Shown: piece after piece, positions 55,759-64,000 of the stretch
How the letters are laid out: each line of letters opens with the position of its first letter
Position numbering within the stretch: position 1 is the first letter of the stretch
From: Heyndrickxia sporothermodurans
GTDB taxonomy: Bacteria > Bacillota > Bacilli > Bacillales > Bacillaceae_C
Assembly: GCA_016756695.1 (NCBI GenBank)
Contig: CP066701.1
Coordinates: forward strand, 2,872,001 to 2,936,000
Reading direction: 5' to 3'
Length of the DNA: 64,000 bases
The notes under the pieces: generated by a model
What the model was told of the DNA's origin: nothing
Database searches by the model: none
The model's input: the letters and a program-made list of their open reading frames with translations, nothing else
Made by a program: the position numbers and the translations under genes

Positions 55759-57468
55759 ATGGATAAAAAGTCGATTATTCGATTATTAGAACATATAGCT
55801 ATTTATTTAGAAATAAAAGGAGAAAATTCCTTTAAGGTTTCGGCTTATCGCAAAGCGGCTAAGAGCTTGGAGGCTGATCGTAGAAGTTTAAGTGAAATAG
55901 AAGACTTTACAATTATTGAGGGAATTGGAAAAGGTACCGCAGAAGTAATAAAGGAATTTATCGAAACGGGAAAGTCCACACTACTTAAAAGTTTGCAGGA
56001 CGAGCTGCCAACCGGATTGATCCCGCTCCTCCAACTTCCGGGATTAGGAGGGAAAAAAATTGCTGCTTTGTATCATGAATTAGGAATTACAGACGTTAAT
56101 TCACTAAAAGATGCATGTGAAGAGGGCTTAGTCCAAAAATTAAAAGGATTCGGACCAAAAACGGAAGATAAAATTTTGAAATCAATTGAGGAATTTGGTT
56201 TAAAACCTAGTCGCTTTTCGATTCCATATATGTTGAAATATATTGAACTATTTGATGAGGTATTATCTACCATGGATAATGTCATTCAATTTTCTCGAGC
56301 AGGAAGTTTAAGAAGAGTACAAGAAACGATGAAGGATTTAGATTATGTAATTGCAACGGTAGAACCAAAACTAGTTAAAGAACAGTTATTTCGATTATTT
56401 GAAGTATCTGAGGCAATTGCTGATGGAGATACGAAAGTTACCCTCTGTGTTGCAGATACAGTTAATATAGATATTCGTCTCGTCCATCCTATAGAATTTG
56501 CTACCACATTGCATCATTTTACAGGTTCAAAAGAACATAATGTACGAATGCGTCAACTCGCCAAAAAACGTGGGGAGAAAATTAGTGAATATGGTGTTGA
56601 AAACCTAAAAACAGGTGAAGTACTTACGTTTGCCAATGAAACGGAATTTTTTCACCATTTCGGATTGCCATATATTCCACCGGAAATTCGAGAAGATGGC
56701 AATGAAGTGGATGATTTTACTTCCGATATACAATTAATCTCATTAAATGATATTATCGGTGATCTACATATGCATACGACTTGGTCTGACGGAGCAAATT
56801 CCTTGGAAGAAATGGTAAATGCTTGTAGGCAAAAGGGTTATAAATATATGGCGATTACAGACCACTCGAAATATTTAAAAGTAGCGAATGGATTAACAGT
56901 GGAAAGAATAAGAGAACAAAATGCAGAAATTAGAAAATTAAATGAGAAATATGATGATATCCTCATATTATCCGGGATTGAGATGGATATTCTCCCGGAT
57001 GGTACACTTGATTTTGAAGATGAAGTATTAGCGGAATTGGATATCGTTATCGCTTCCATTCATTCTAATTTTAACCAGCCAAAATCAAAAATTATGGAAA
57101 GATTAAAGACTGCTTTGAATAATCCTCATGTTGATATTATAGCTCATCCAACCGGGCGCTTAATTGAGAGAAGGCAAGGCTACAGCGTTGATATAGATTT
57201 ACTAATTGAATTAGCAAAGGAAACGAATACGGTTCTTGAATTAAATGCGAATCCTAATCGACTCGATTTAGCAGCGGAAAATGTTCGAAAAGCGCAAGCA
57301 AATGGCGTGAAAATAGTCATAAACACAGATGCACATAATATAAAAAACCTAGATTATATGGAATATGGTGTAGGTACGGCAAGAAAGGGTTGGATTGAAA
57401 AAGATACAGTAATTAATGCGATGGAACCAGAGGAACTATTGAAATTTTTGGGGAATAAACATCGTTAA
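55759..57468 (+). CDS. polX: DNA polymerase/3'-5' exonuclease PolX
   Basis: A 569-residue X-family repair polymerase. The N-terminal HhH domain (about 1-90, LPGLGGKKIA and GFGPKTEDKI) binds DNA; the nucleotidyltransferase region shows SRAGSLRR and the catalytic aspartates of KDLDYVIA, with a third in NIDIRLV. The C-terminal PHP domain (about 335-569) supplies 3'-5' exonuclease activity, with GDLHMHTTWSDG, ITDHS, HPTGR and NTDAHN. ATG 55759 follows AAGGAG at a long spacing of about 12 bases. Confidence 0.95.
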   Translation: MDKKSIIRLLEHIAIYLEIKGENSFKVSAYRKAAKSLEADRRSLSEIEDFTIIEGIGKGTAEVIKEFIETGKSTLLKSLQDELPTGLIPLLQLPGLGGKKIAALYHELGITDVNSLKDACEEGLVQKLKGFGPKTEDKILKSIEEFGLKPSRFSIPYMLKYIELFDEVLSTMDNVIQFSRAGSLRRVQETMKDLDYVIATVEPKLVKEQLFRLFEVSEAIADGDTKVTLCVADTVNIDIRLVHPIEFATTLHHFTGSKEHNVRMRQLAKKRGEKISEYGVENLKTGEVLTFANETEFFHHFGLPYIPPEIREDGNEVDDFTSDIQLISLNDIIGDLHMHTTWSDGANSLEEMVNACRQKGYKYMAITDHSKYLKVANGLTVERIREQNAEIRKLNEKYDDILILSGIEMDILPDGTLDFEDEVLAELDIVIASIHSNFNQPKSKIMERLKTALNNPHVDIIAHPTGRLIERRQGYSVDIDLLIELAKETNTVLELNANPNRLDLAAENVRKAQANGVKIVINTDAHNIKNLDYMEYGVGTARKGWIEKDTVINAMEPEELLKFLGNKHR

Positions 57469-57554
57469 AATGGTAATGGTTATAGGTTGAGATCGGAAAC
57501 ATCTTTTCATCCTTTCACCTCTAACCTCGAGAAATAGGAGGCTTGCAACTTGTT

Positions 57555-59909
57555 ATGCAAGAAAAAATACTTAAAACATTAGAATTTAACAAAATTAAAG
57601 AATTGCTTTTGGAGCATGCATCCTCGTCACTTGGACAAGCTAAAATACGTGAATTAGTTCCATCTTCCTCATACGATGAGGTATTGGAAATACAGGCAGA
57701 AACAGATGAGGCCAGCCATGTACTTCGGCTAAAAGGTCATGCACCGTTAACAGGGATTTACGATATTCGACCACATATAAAAAGGGCTCAAATTGGCGGG
57801 ATATTAAATGCTATGGAATTAGTTCAAACCGCCAGCACTATTTATGCAGCGCGAACAATGAAAAGATTTATCGAAGGTTTGCTTGAAAATGCAGTTGAGA
57901 TTCCGATTCTTGAAGAAAAGGCGGAACAAATCACGATTCTTACACCACTTGAACACAAAATTAAAAACGCGATTGATGAAAATGGAGAAGTTCTTGATGG
58001 AGCGAGTGAAACGTTGCGACAAATCCGTCAAAAATTACGTTCAAATGAAAGTAGAATTCGTGAAAAACTTGAAAGCTTGATTCGTTCTCGAAATGCTGCC
58101 AAAATGCTTTCTGATGCAATCATAACAATAAGAAATGATCGTTACGTGATTCCTGTAAAACAAGAATATCGATCTAATTATGGTGGAATCGTTCATGATC
58201 AATCAGCATCTGGACAAACCCTTTTTATTGAGCCGCAATCTGTCGTAGAACTGAATAATCAGTTAAGAGAACTTCATATGAAGGAACAACAAGAAATTGA
58301 ACGGATATTAAGCGAATTATCAGCAGAAGTTGCTGATTCGGGTGATGAGTTAGCTACCATGGTCGAAATCATGGGAGAATTTGATTTTATCTTTGCAAAA
58401 GCACGCTTCGGAAAAACAATTAAAGCGACAAAGCCAATCATAAACAATCAAGGGATTATCCAATTAAATAAAGCAAGACATCCGTTATTGCCTATCGATG
58501 AAGCAGTTGCAAATGATATCACCTTAGGGAAAGACTATACTTCTATTGTTATAACGGGGCCAAATACAGGTGGAAAAACCATTACACTTAAAACAATAGG
58601 GATTTGTACATTAATGGCACAAGCCGGATTACAAATTCCTGCTTTGGATGGTTCTGAAGTCTCTGTATTTAAAGAAGTATTCGCTGATATTGGTGATGAA
58701 CAATCGATCGAGCAAAGCTTAAGTACCTTCTCCTCCCATATGGTAAATATTGTAGATATTTTGAAGCATGTTGATCATGAAAGCCTTGTCCTCTTCGATG
58801 AATTAGGTGCTGGAACCGATCCACAGGAAGGTGCAGCGCTGGCAATTTCAATTTTGGACGAAGTGTACGGACGAGGGGCAAAAGTGGTTGCTACTACTCA
58901 TTATCCTGAGCTAAAGGCATATGGGTATAATCGAGAAGGAGTGATTAATGCAAGTGTTGAATTTAACGTGGAAACGTTAAGTCCAACTTATCGACTATTG
59001 ATTGGTGTACCCGGAAGAAGTAATGCGTTTGAAATTTCGAAACGATTAGGGTTATCTGAACATGTTATTCAACATGCCAAATCATATATTGGTGCGGATA
59101 CGAATCAAGTGGAAAATATGATTGCTTCTTTAGAAAAAAGCAAACGCGAAGCCGAAAGAGAACACCAAGAAGCACTCGACTATTTAAAAGATGCCGAAAA
59201 GCTACATAAAGATTTACAAAAACAAATGATCGAATTTTACGAACAACGAGACAAAATGTTTGAAAAGGCGGAATTAAAGGCGGCGAAGGTCATTGAGGAA
59301 GCAAAAGAAGAAGCGGAAGAAATTATCCGTTCTTTACGTAAGATGCGACTCAATAACCAAGCAGTGATAAAGGAACACGAGTTAATTGAAGCACGAAAAC
59401 GTTTGGCAGATGCTGTACCTACACTTGAAAAGAAATCAGTTAAAAAATCAGTAAATAAAAAGCATCAATTTGTTCCCGGAGATGAAGTGAAAGTCATTAG
59501 TTTTAATCAAAAAGGCCACTTACTGGAAAAAGTTAATGATGAAGAATGGCAAGTACAAATGGGAATTATGAAAATGAAAGTAAAGGAATCCGACATGGAA
59601 TTTATCCAATCACAGCAAAAAGTTGAAACAAAGCCTCTTGCAACTGTGAAGGGTAAAGATTATCATGTCGGATTAGAGCTTGACCTACGTGGTGAAAGAT
59701 ACGAGAACGCCCTACTTAAGGTAGAAAAGTATATTGATGATGCATTATTAGCAGGCTACCCGCGTGTATCAATTATTCACGGAAAAGGAACAGGGGCACT
59801 TCGTCAAGGAGTTCAAGAATATTTGAAACATCATCGCTCGGTAAAACGTATAAGATTAGGTGATGCAGGTGAAGGCGGAAGCGGAATTACTGTCGTTGAA
59901 TTTAAGTAA
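57555..59909 (+). CDS. mutS2: MutS2 endonuclease / ribosome-rescue ATPase
   Basis: A 784-residue MutS2. It lacks the mismatch-recognition domain of MutS. Clamp/lever helices (about 30-300) precede the ATPase with Walker A GPNTGGKT (about 335), Walker [14 protein letters not shown] and a long coiled coil (about 510-620). KOW-like (about 640-700) and Smr (about 705-784, [20 protein letters not shown]) domains end it. It is implicated in suppressing recombination and in splitting collided ribosomes. ATG 57555 matches B. subtilis although AGGAGG is 13 bases away; TTG 57543 is too close to it. Confidence 0.94.
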   Translation: MQEKILKTLEFNKIKELLLEHASSSLGQAKIRELVPSSSYDEVLEIQAETDEASHVLRLKGHAPLTGIYDIRPHIKRAQIGGILNAMELVQTASTIYAARTMKRFIEGLLENAVEIPILEEKAEQITILTPLEHKIKNAIDENGEVLDGASETLRQIRQKLRSNESRIREKLESLIRSRNAAKMLSDAIITIRNDRYVIPVKQEYRSNYGGIVHDQSASGQTLFIEPQSVVELNNQLRELHMKEQQEIERILSELSAEVADSGDELATMVEIMGEFDFIFAKARFGKTIKATKPIINNQGIIQLNKARHPLLPIDEAVANDITLGKDYTSIVITGPNTGGKTITLKTIGICTLMAQAGLQIPALDGSEVSVFKEVFADIGDEQSIEQSLSTFSSHMVNIVDILKHVDHESLVLFDELGAGTDPQEGAALAISILDEVYGRGAKVVATTHYPELKAYGYNREGVINASVEFNVETLSPTYRLLIGVPGRSNAFEISKRLGLSEHVIQHAKSYIGADTNQVENMIASLEKSKREAEREHQEALDYLKDAEKLHKDLQKQMIEFYEQRDKMFEKAELKAAKVIEEAKEEAEEIIRSLRKMRLNNQAVIKEHELIEARKRLADAVPTLEKKSVKKSVNKKHQFVPGDEVKVISFNQKGHLLEKVNDEEWQVQMGIMKMKVKESDMEFIQSQQKVETKPLATVKGKDYHVGLELDLRGERYENALLKVEKYIDDALLAGYPRVSIIHGKGTGALRQGVQEYLKHHRSVKRIRLGDAGEGGSGITVVEFK

Positions 59910-59960
59910 AGACATACCTTTACCGAAAACCTATTCGAGATATTAAGGAGTCAATGAGTG

Positions 59961-60371
59961 ATGATGAATCATTTTTGGGAAAATCCCTTTGTTTTAACAG
60001 CAGGATATTATAGTGTCGTAGTTTTATGTATGGTTGTGTTTTTAGTCATATTTGAAATCGTTACAAAGTATCGAAATTGGGAAGAGATTAAAAAGGGTAA
60101 TGTTGCGGTAGCAATGGCAACTGGAGGAAAGATTTTCGGGATTGCCAATATTTTCAGATATTCAATACAACATCATGATTCTCTTTTTGTCATGATAGGA
60201 TGGGGATTTTACGGATTCCTATTGCTACTAATAGGATATTTTATCTATGAATTTTTGACCCCAAAGTTTAAAATAGATGTTGAAATTGAAAAGGATAATC
60301 GAGCAGTTGGCTTAATTTCGATGATAATTTCAATTGGATTATCATTTGTTGTTGGAGAAAGCATTTCATAA
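59961..60371 (+). CDS. yshE: DUF350 membrane protein YshE
   Basis: A 136-residue protein with four hydrophobic segments and the DUF350 features KKGNVAVAMATGGKIFGIANI and EIEKDNRAVGLISM. Function unknown; the family recurs near redox and fatty-acid genes. ATG 59961 lies 10 bases after AAGGAG; a GTG one codon earlier is equally possible. Located between mutS2 and lcfA, as in B. subtilis. Confidence 0.87.
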   Translation: MMNHFWENPFVLTAGYYSVVVLCMVVFLVIFEIVTKYRNWEEIKKGNVAVAMATGGKIFGIANIFRYSIQHHDSLFVMIGWGFYGFLLLLIGYFIYEFLTPKFKIDVEIEKDNRAVGLISMIISIGLSFVVGESIS

Positions 60372-60404
60372 GGTAACTTGGAAGGAAATAGGTGAGATAA
60401 GCAA

Positions 60405-60485
60405 ATGGAAACATTAGCAAAAGTTTTACTCGCTGTATGTGCATGTTTCTTAGTAGTGGGTATAATCTATGTCATAATGACATAA
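60405..60485 (+). CDS. Very small single-span membrane protein (26 aa), hypothetical
   Basis: ATG-started 26-codon reading frame beginning METLAKVLL, mostly one hydrophobic helix (about residues 5-25, LLAVCACFLVVGIIYVI) ending IMT. GGTGAG lies 8 bases upstream and a strong terminator begins 10 bases after the stop, so it is the last frame of the mutS2-yshE transcript. I do not recognise a family; such frames can arise by chance. Confidence 0.5.
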   Translation: METLAKVLLAVCACFLVVGIIYVIMT

Positions 60486-60494
60486 ATAATAATG

Positions 60495-60528
60495 AAAGAC
60501 TGACATTTGTGTGCTCAGTCTTTTTTTA
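60495..60528 (+). terminator. Terminator after yshE and the small frame
   Basis: Perfect 9-bp stem AAAGACTGA with TCAGTCTTT, 11-base loop, T7. Confidence 0.87.
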
Positions 60529-60562
60529 TAGTCAAGGACCTGTAGCGGAAATGAATAAAAAA

Positions 60563-60580
60563 TGAACAATGATTCATTTT
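60563..60580 (+). promoter_or_regulatory. Possible FadR operator upstream of lcfA
   Basis: TGAACAATGATTCATTTT shares about two thirds of positions with the Bacillus FadR consensus TGAATGAMTANTCATTCA. It lies upstream of the -35, an unusual place for a repressor site. Confidence 0.3.
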
Positions 60581-60594
60581 CTATTCATTTCAAA

Positions 60595-60623
60595 TTGTAA
60601 CCATTTACGTAATAGTCTATAAT
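60595..60623 (+). promoter_or_regulatory. Promoter of lcfA
   Basis: TTGTAA (60595-60600), 17-base spacer, TATAAT (60618-60623), start near 60630. Confidence 0.6.
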
Positions 60624-60669
60624 AGAGTAATAAGTGAAAATTTTCTAACACCATTTGAGGAGGGGACAT

Positions 60670-62367
60670 ATGGAACAAAAGCCTTGGCTGTCACAGTATC
60701 CAAAGGAAATACCGGCAACGTTATCATATGAAGAAAAACCGGTCCATTCTTATTTAACGGAAGCAGCGAAGAATTACTCAAATAAAATAGCCGTTCATTT
60801 TATGGGAAAAAATATTACGTATCAGGAAATTTATGAATCCGCACTAAAATTTGCAAATTATTTAAGAAAACTAGGAATAAAAAAAGGCGACAGAGTTGCT
60901 ATAATGCTGCCAAATGGTCCACAATCAGTTATCGGTTATTTTGGAGTATTATATGCAGGAGGAGTTGTAGTACAGACAAATCCTCTTTATACAGAAAGAG
61001 AATTGGAATATCAAATGGAAGATTCAGGAGCAGAAGTTATTTTAACATTGGATATTTTATTCCCCCGAGTGAGTAAAGTGATGGGAAAAACATCAATCAA
61101 ACATATAATTGTAACCGCTGTCAAAGATTATTTGCCTTTCCCGAAAAACTTAATATATCCCTTTATTCAAAAGAAACAAACAGGGATAGCCGTGAATATT
61201 AATCATGAAGGTAACCATCATCTATTAAAGAGAATACTAACTGATATGCAGGCCATTCCGTTAGAAAATGAATTTGATTTTGAAAACGATCTCGCGTTGT
61301 TACAATATACAGGTGGGACGACGGGTTTTCCAAAAGGTGTTATGTTAACTCATAAAAACTTAATTGCAAATGCATCTATGTGTGATGCTTGGATTTATAA
61401 GGCAAAAAAGGGAGAAGAAACGGTTCTGGGCCTATTACCATTCTTCCATGTTTATGGAATGACAGCTGTCTTACTGCTTTCAGTCATGCAAGGATATAAA
61501 ATGGTATTACTCCCTAAATTTGATGCAGAAACTACATTAAAAACGATTCAAAAACAGCGACCAACAATATTTCCTGGTGCTCCAACAATTTATATTGGTT
61601 TATTAAATCGTCCAAATATTGAAAAATACGATTTATCATCCATTAATTCATGTGTAAGCGGCTCAGCAGCCTTACCAATTGAAGTACAGCAAAAATTTGA
61701 AAAGGTTACTGGTGGAAAATTAGTTGAAGGATATGGTTTATCCGAATCCTCACCAATTACTCATGCCAATTTTTTATGGTCAGGAGAAAGGGTGAAAGGA
61801 AGTATTGGCGTTCCGTGGCCAGATACGGATGCTGCAATTTTTTCATTGGAGGATGGAAAGCCTTTACCGGCGGGTGAAATAGGAGAACTCGCAGTTAAAG
61901 GTCCACAAGTGATGAAAGGCTATTGGAATCGACCGGAAGAGACTGAGCAAGTATTAAAAGATGGCTGGTTATTTACTGGCGATGTGGGTTACATGGATGA
62001 ACAAGGATATTTCTATATCGTTGATCGGAAAAAAGATATTATCATTGCGGGTGGTTATAATATATATCCTCGTGAAATTGAGGAAGTTTTATATGAGCAT
62101 CCTGATATCCAAGAGGCTGTCGTAGCTGGTATACCTGATCCGTATAGAGGAGAGACTGTAAAAGCCTATGTTGTATTAAAAGAAAACGCAAAAGTAACTG
62201 AAGAAGAATTAAATAAATTTTCTCGAAAATATTTAGCCGCATATAAGGTGCCTAGATTGTATGAATTTAGGAATGAATTGCCAAAAACAGCAGTCGGAAA
62301 AATTTTAAGACGCTCATTAATAGATGAAGAACGCAAAAAGCTCGAAAAAGACGACAAATTAGGGTAA
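60670..62367 (+). CDS. lcfA: Long-chain fatty-acid-CoA ligase
   Basis: A 565-residue AMP-forming acyl-CoA synthetase that activates long-chain fatty acids for beta-oxidation. The ATP-binding P-loop YTGGTTGFPKG lies at about 212-222, EGYGLSESSP follows, the linker motif is GWLFTGDVGYMDEQGY, and the adenylation lysine is in AVGKILRR (about 548). ATG 60670 with AGGAGGGG upstream. In B. subtilis lcfA heads the lcfA-fadR-fadB-etfBA operon; here a terminator and a second promoter separate it from fadR. Confidence 0.95.
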   Translation: MEQKPWLSQYPKEIPATLSYEEKPVHSYLTEAAKNYSNKIAVHFMGKNITYQEIYESALKFANYLRKLGIKKGDRVAIMLPNGPQSVIGYFGVLYAGGVVVQTNPLYTERELEYQMEDSGAEVILTLDILFPRVSKVMGKTSIKHIIVTAVKDYLPFPKNLIYPFIQKKQTGIAVNINHEGNHHLLKRILTDMQAIPLENEFDFENDLALLQYTGGTTGFPKGVMLTHKNLIANASMCDAWIYKAKKGEETVLGLLPFFHVYGMTAVLLLSVMQGYKMVLLPKFDAETTLKTIQKQRPTIFPGAPTIYIGLLNRPNIEKYDLSSINSCVSGSAALPIEVQQKFEKVTGGKLVEGYGLSESSPITHANFLWSGERVKGSIGVPWPDTDAAIFSLEDGKPLPAGEIGELAVKGPQVMKGYWNRPEETEQVLKDGWLFTGDVGYMDEQGYFYIVDRKKDIIIAGGYNIYPREIEEVLYEHPDIQEAVVAGIPDPYRGETVKAYVVLKENAKVTEEELNKFSRKYLAAYKVPRLYEFRNELPKTAVGKILRRSLIDEERKKLEKDDKLG

Positions 62368-62378
62368 GCTAATTTTCT

Positions 62379-62407
62379 AGAGCCGTGCGTGGCTCTTCAC
62401 TTTTTTA
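62379..62407 (+). terminator. Terminator of lcfA
   Basis: Perfect 6-bp stem AGAGCC with GGCTCT and a 6-base loop, followed by TCAC and then T6; likely partial. Confidence 0.6.
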
Positions 62408-62416
62408 AGAAGTTGC

Positions 62417-62445
62417 TTGACAGAGAATGTGTTTCACATTATTAT
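62417..62445 (+). promoter_or_regulatory. Promoter of fadR-fadB
   Basis: Consensus TTGACA (62417-62422), 17-base spacer, TATTAT (62440-62445), start near 62452, overlapped by the FadR operator. Confidence 0.72.
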
Positions 62446-62452
62446 AAAACTA

Positions 62453-62470
62453 TGAATGAATGGTCATTCA
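62453..62470 (+). promoter_or_regulatory. FadR operator at the fadR-fadB promoter
   Basis: TGAATGAATGGTCATTCA matches TGAATGAMTANTCATTCA with one mismatch. It covers the predicted start point, consistent with autorepression by FadR, relieved by long-chain acyl-CoA. Confidence 0.78.
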
Positions 62471-62571
62471 TTTTTTAAAAGAAAATGAGAGTGTGTGGAA
62501 TTAATTATTGTGGGAAAGCATTTTGACCTTCACCTCTCGCTTTAAATTGAAAGGTGTGGTGTAGGTTATAT

Positions 62572-63153
62572 ATGAAAACAAATAAACCGAAATACAGACA
62601 AATCATTGATGCAGCAGTTATAGTGATTGCCGAAAATGGTTATCATCAAGCACAAGTTTCCAAGATTGCGAAGCAAGCAGGTGTTGCAGATGGGACAATC
62701 TATTTATATTTTAAGAATAAAGAAGATATCCTCATTTCATTGTTTCAAGAGAAAATGGGAATGTTTATCGAAAAAATTGATGAAGAAATAGCAGGAAAAC
62801 GGACAGCTGCGGAGAAGTTATTAGTAATGGTTGAAAGTCATTTCAAAATTTTGTCAGACGACCATCAATTGGCCATCGTTACCCAGCTAGAGCTCCGTCA
62901 ATCGAATAAAGAACTTCGTTTGAAAATAAATGAAGTGTTAAAAGGGTACTTAAAATTAGTCGATAAGATCATTTATCACGGGATAGAAACCGGTGAATTC
63001 AAAAAGGATATTGAGGTACGCTTAGTTCGCCAAATGATTTTTGGTACGATTGATGAAACCGTGACAACATGGGTAATGAATGAGGAAAAATATGATTTAG
63101 TTGCACTTGCTCCGGCAGTTCAACAATTGCTTATCAATGGTTTTGGAGCATAA
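62572..63153 (+). CDS. fadR: TetR-family fatty-acid regulator FadR (YsiA)
   Basis: A 193-residue TetR-type repressor. The DNA-binding domain (about 1-55) shows IIDAAVIVIAENGYHQAQVSKIAKQAGVADGTIYLYFKNKEDIL, the remainder being the helical acyl-CoA-binding domain. It represses beta-oxidation genes until long-chain acyl-CoA binds. ATG 62572 has only a distant AAAGGTG (about 16 bases), suggesting weak translation. The operator lies at its own promoter. fadB follows at 70 bp. Confidence 0.93.
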   Translation: MKTNKPKYRQIIDAAVIVIAENGYHQAQVSKIAKQAGVADGTIYLYFKNKEDILISLFQEKMGMFIEKIDEEIAGKRTAAEKLLVMVESHFKILSDDHQLAIVTQLELRQSNKELRLKINEVLKGYLKLVDKIIYHGIETGEFKKDIEVRLVRQMIFGTIDETVTTWVMNEEKYDLVALAPAVQQLLINGFGA

Positions 63154-63223
63154 AAAATGTCATATCGGTGGGAAGCAACAATCTCACCGATTCACGCATA
63201 ACAAAACGGCAAGGGGGATGGAA

Positions 63224-63997
63224 ATGGAGTACATACAAATAAAGAAAGAAAATCAGGTAGCGTTCATTTCGATTAATCGGCCGCCGGCAAATGCTTTAGG
63301 TTCGGCACTAATAGAAGAATTATCACAACTTCTTGACCAAATAGAGGATGACTTTGACACTAGAGTTTTAGTTCTTCACGGGGAAGGACGCTTCTTTTCT
63401 GCAGGTGCTGATATTAAAGAATTTACGACCATTCAATCGAGCGATGATTTCGGAAGTTTGGGTGAAAAAGGTCAAACCCTTTTCGAAAGAATGGAAAGGT
63501 TCCCTAAACCAATTATTGCAGCAATACATGGTGCCGCATTAGGCGGTGGCTTGGAATTAGCTATGGCATGTCATATTCGTTTAGTAACGCAAAATGCCAA
63601 GCTAGGTTTACCTGAACTTCAATTAGGTTTAGTTCCCGGATTTGCCGGAACTCAAAGATTACCGAGATATGTTGGGATGGCAAAAGCGGCTGAAATGCTT
63701 TTTACGAGTGAACTGATAACAGGTGACGAAGCTGTCAAATGGGGACTTGCCAACCATGCTTATTCTGATGAAGAATTATTAAATAAAGCGAAAGAATTAG
63801 CAGAGAAAATCGCTAAGAAAAGTCCTGTATCCATTAAGGCTGCAATTGAACTATTAAACTATGGAAAAACGAATCAGTTTTACGATGGTGTAAAACGTGA
63901 ATCTGAATTATTTGGCGAAGTTTTCAGTTCAAAAGATGGCCAGGAAGGGATCAGAGCATTTATTGAAAAAAGAGAGCCGCATTTTAAAGGTGAGTAA
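63224..63997 (+). CDS. fadB: Enoyl-CoA hydratase FadB (YsiB)
   Basis: A 257-residue crotonase-fold enoyl-CoA hydratase of beta-oxidation. The oxyanion-hole segments FSAGADIKEF and IHGAALGGGLELAMAC (about 100-115) and the catalytic-glutamate segment LGLPELQLGLVPGFAGTQRLPR are present; a further Glu lies in AKAAEMLFTS. ATG 63224 follows AAGGGGG. It is the last complete gene; in B. subtilis etfB-etfA follow. Confidence 0.95.
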   Translation: MEYIQIKKENQVAFISINRPPANALGSALIEELSQLLDQIEDDFDTRVLVLHGEGRFFSAGADIKEFTTIQSSDDFGSLGEKGQTLFERMERFPKPIIAAIHGAALGGGLELAMACHIRLVTQNAKLGLPELQLGLVPGFAGTQRLPRYVGMAKAAEMLFTSELITGDEAVKWGLANHAYSDEELLNKAKELAEKIAKKSPVSIKAAIELLNYGKTNQFYDGVKRESELFGEVFSSKDGQEGIRAFIEKREPHFKGE

Positions 63998-64000
63998 AGG

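Noticed and set aside
57469-57540. An inverted repeat AGGTTGAGA / TCTAACCT before mutS2.
   Set aside because: The stem needs a bulge, has a long loop and no T-run, so it is probably chance.
63101-63223. A longer fadB overlapping fadR.
   Set aside because: The extra 41 residues are unlike any crotonase, and a strong AAGGGGG site stands before ATG 63224.

Overview
The window is a contiguous piece of the core chromosome of an AT-rich, endospore-forming member of the Bacillaceae. The gene order follows the Bacillus subtilis ytcI-to-fadB region almost gene for gene. Sporulation genes recur throughout (ytfJ, ytrH, ytrI, ytaF, ytxC, sspI), start codons are often TTG or GTG behind strong AGGAGG-type ribosome sites, and intrinsic terminators are abundant. 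I assign genus-level identity no further than that. I see no tRNA, rRNA, prophage, transposase, CRISPR array or defence island.

Layout. 1-8.9 kb: the tail of an acyl-CoA synthetase, NAD kinase, sppA-yteJ behind a SigW-type promoter, ytfI-ytfJ, tpx, ytxK, ackA, an EcsC-family gene and moaB. 8.9-15 kb: an M24 peptidase, ytkL, a small membrane protein, ytoI, ytpI, nrnA, ytrI and ytrH. 15-31 kb: dnaE, then a central-carbon block (malic enzyme, a GntR/FadR-type regulator, accDA, pfkA-pyk, ytvI, ytwI, citZ-icd-mdh). 31-42.5 kb: a MaoC-like gene, polA-mutM-ytaF-coaE, gapB, speD, nrdR, dnaB-dnaI and ytxC. 42.5-51 kb: thrS behind a T-box, infC-rpmI-rplT behind an L20-type leader, a membrane protein, ysdB, ysdC, sspI, an rRNA methyltransferase and pheST behind a second T-box. 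53.7-64 kb: rnhC, zapA, cvpA, polX, mutS2, yshE, and the fatty-acid degradation genes lcfA, fadR and fadB.

Functionally the window joins glycolysis and gluconeogenesis (pfkA, pyk, gapB), overflow acetate (ackA), malate decarboxylation and malonyl-CoA supply (ytsJ, accDA), the TCA entry (citZ-icd-mdh) and beta-oxidation (lcfA, fadR, fadB) with replication and translation genes. Regulatory sites readable in the DNA fit this: CcpA cre-like sites at ackA and citZ, a CcpN-type box at gapB, and a FadR operator at fadR.

The most unusual observation is citZ. It has kept its normal overall length but carries an exact 14-base tandem duplication near its 3' end and, by comparison with the family, a 14-base deletion near its 5' end, so the central two thirds is out of frame with both ends. 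Others worth attention are a speD 5' leader whose TTTCCCCC segment is exactly complementary to the ribosome-binding region, four tandem hairpins between nrdR and dnaB whose T-tracts face the antisense strand, a perfect FadR-type palindrome in front of the malic-enzyme operon, an RBS-masking hairpin before ytaF, and a GC-rich dispersed-repeat-like element at 47.47-47.60 kb. Apart from these the window is ordinary, conserved housekeeping DNA.
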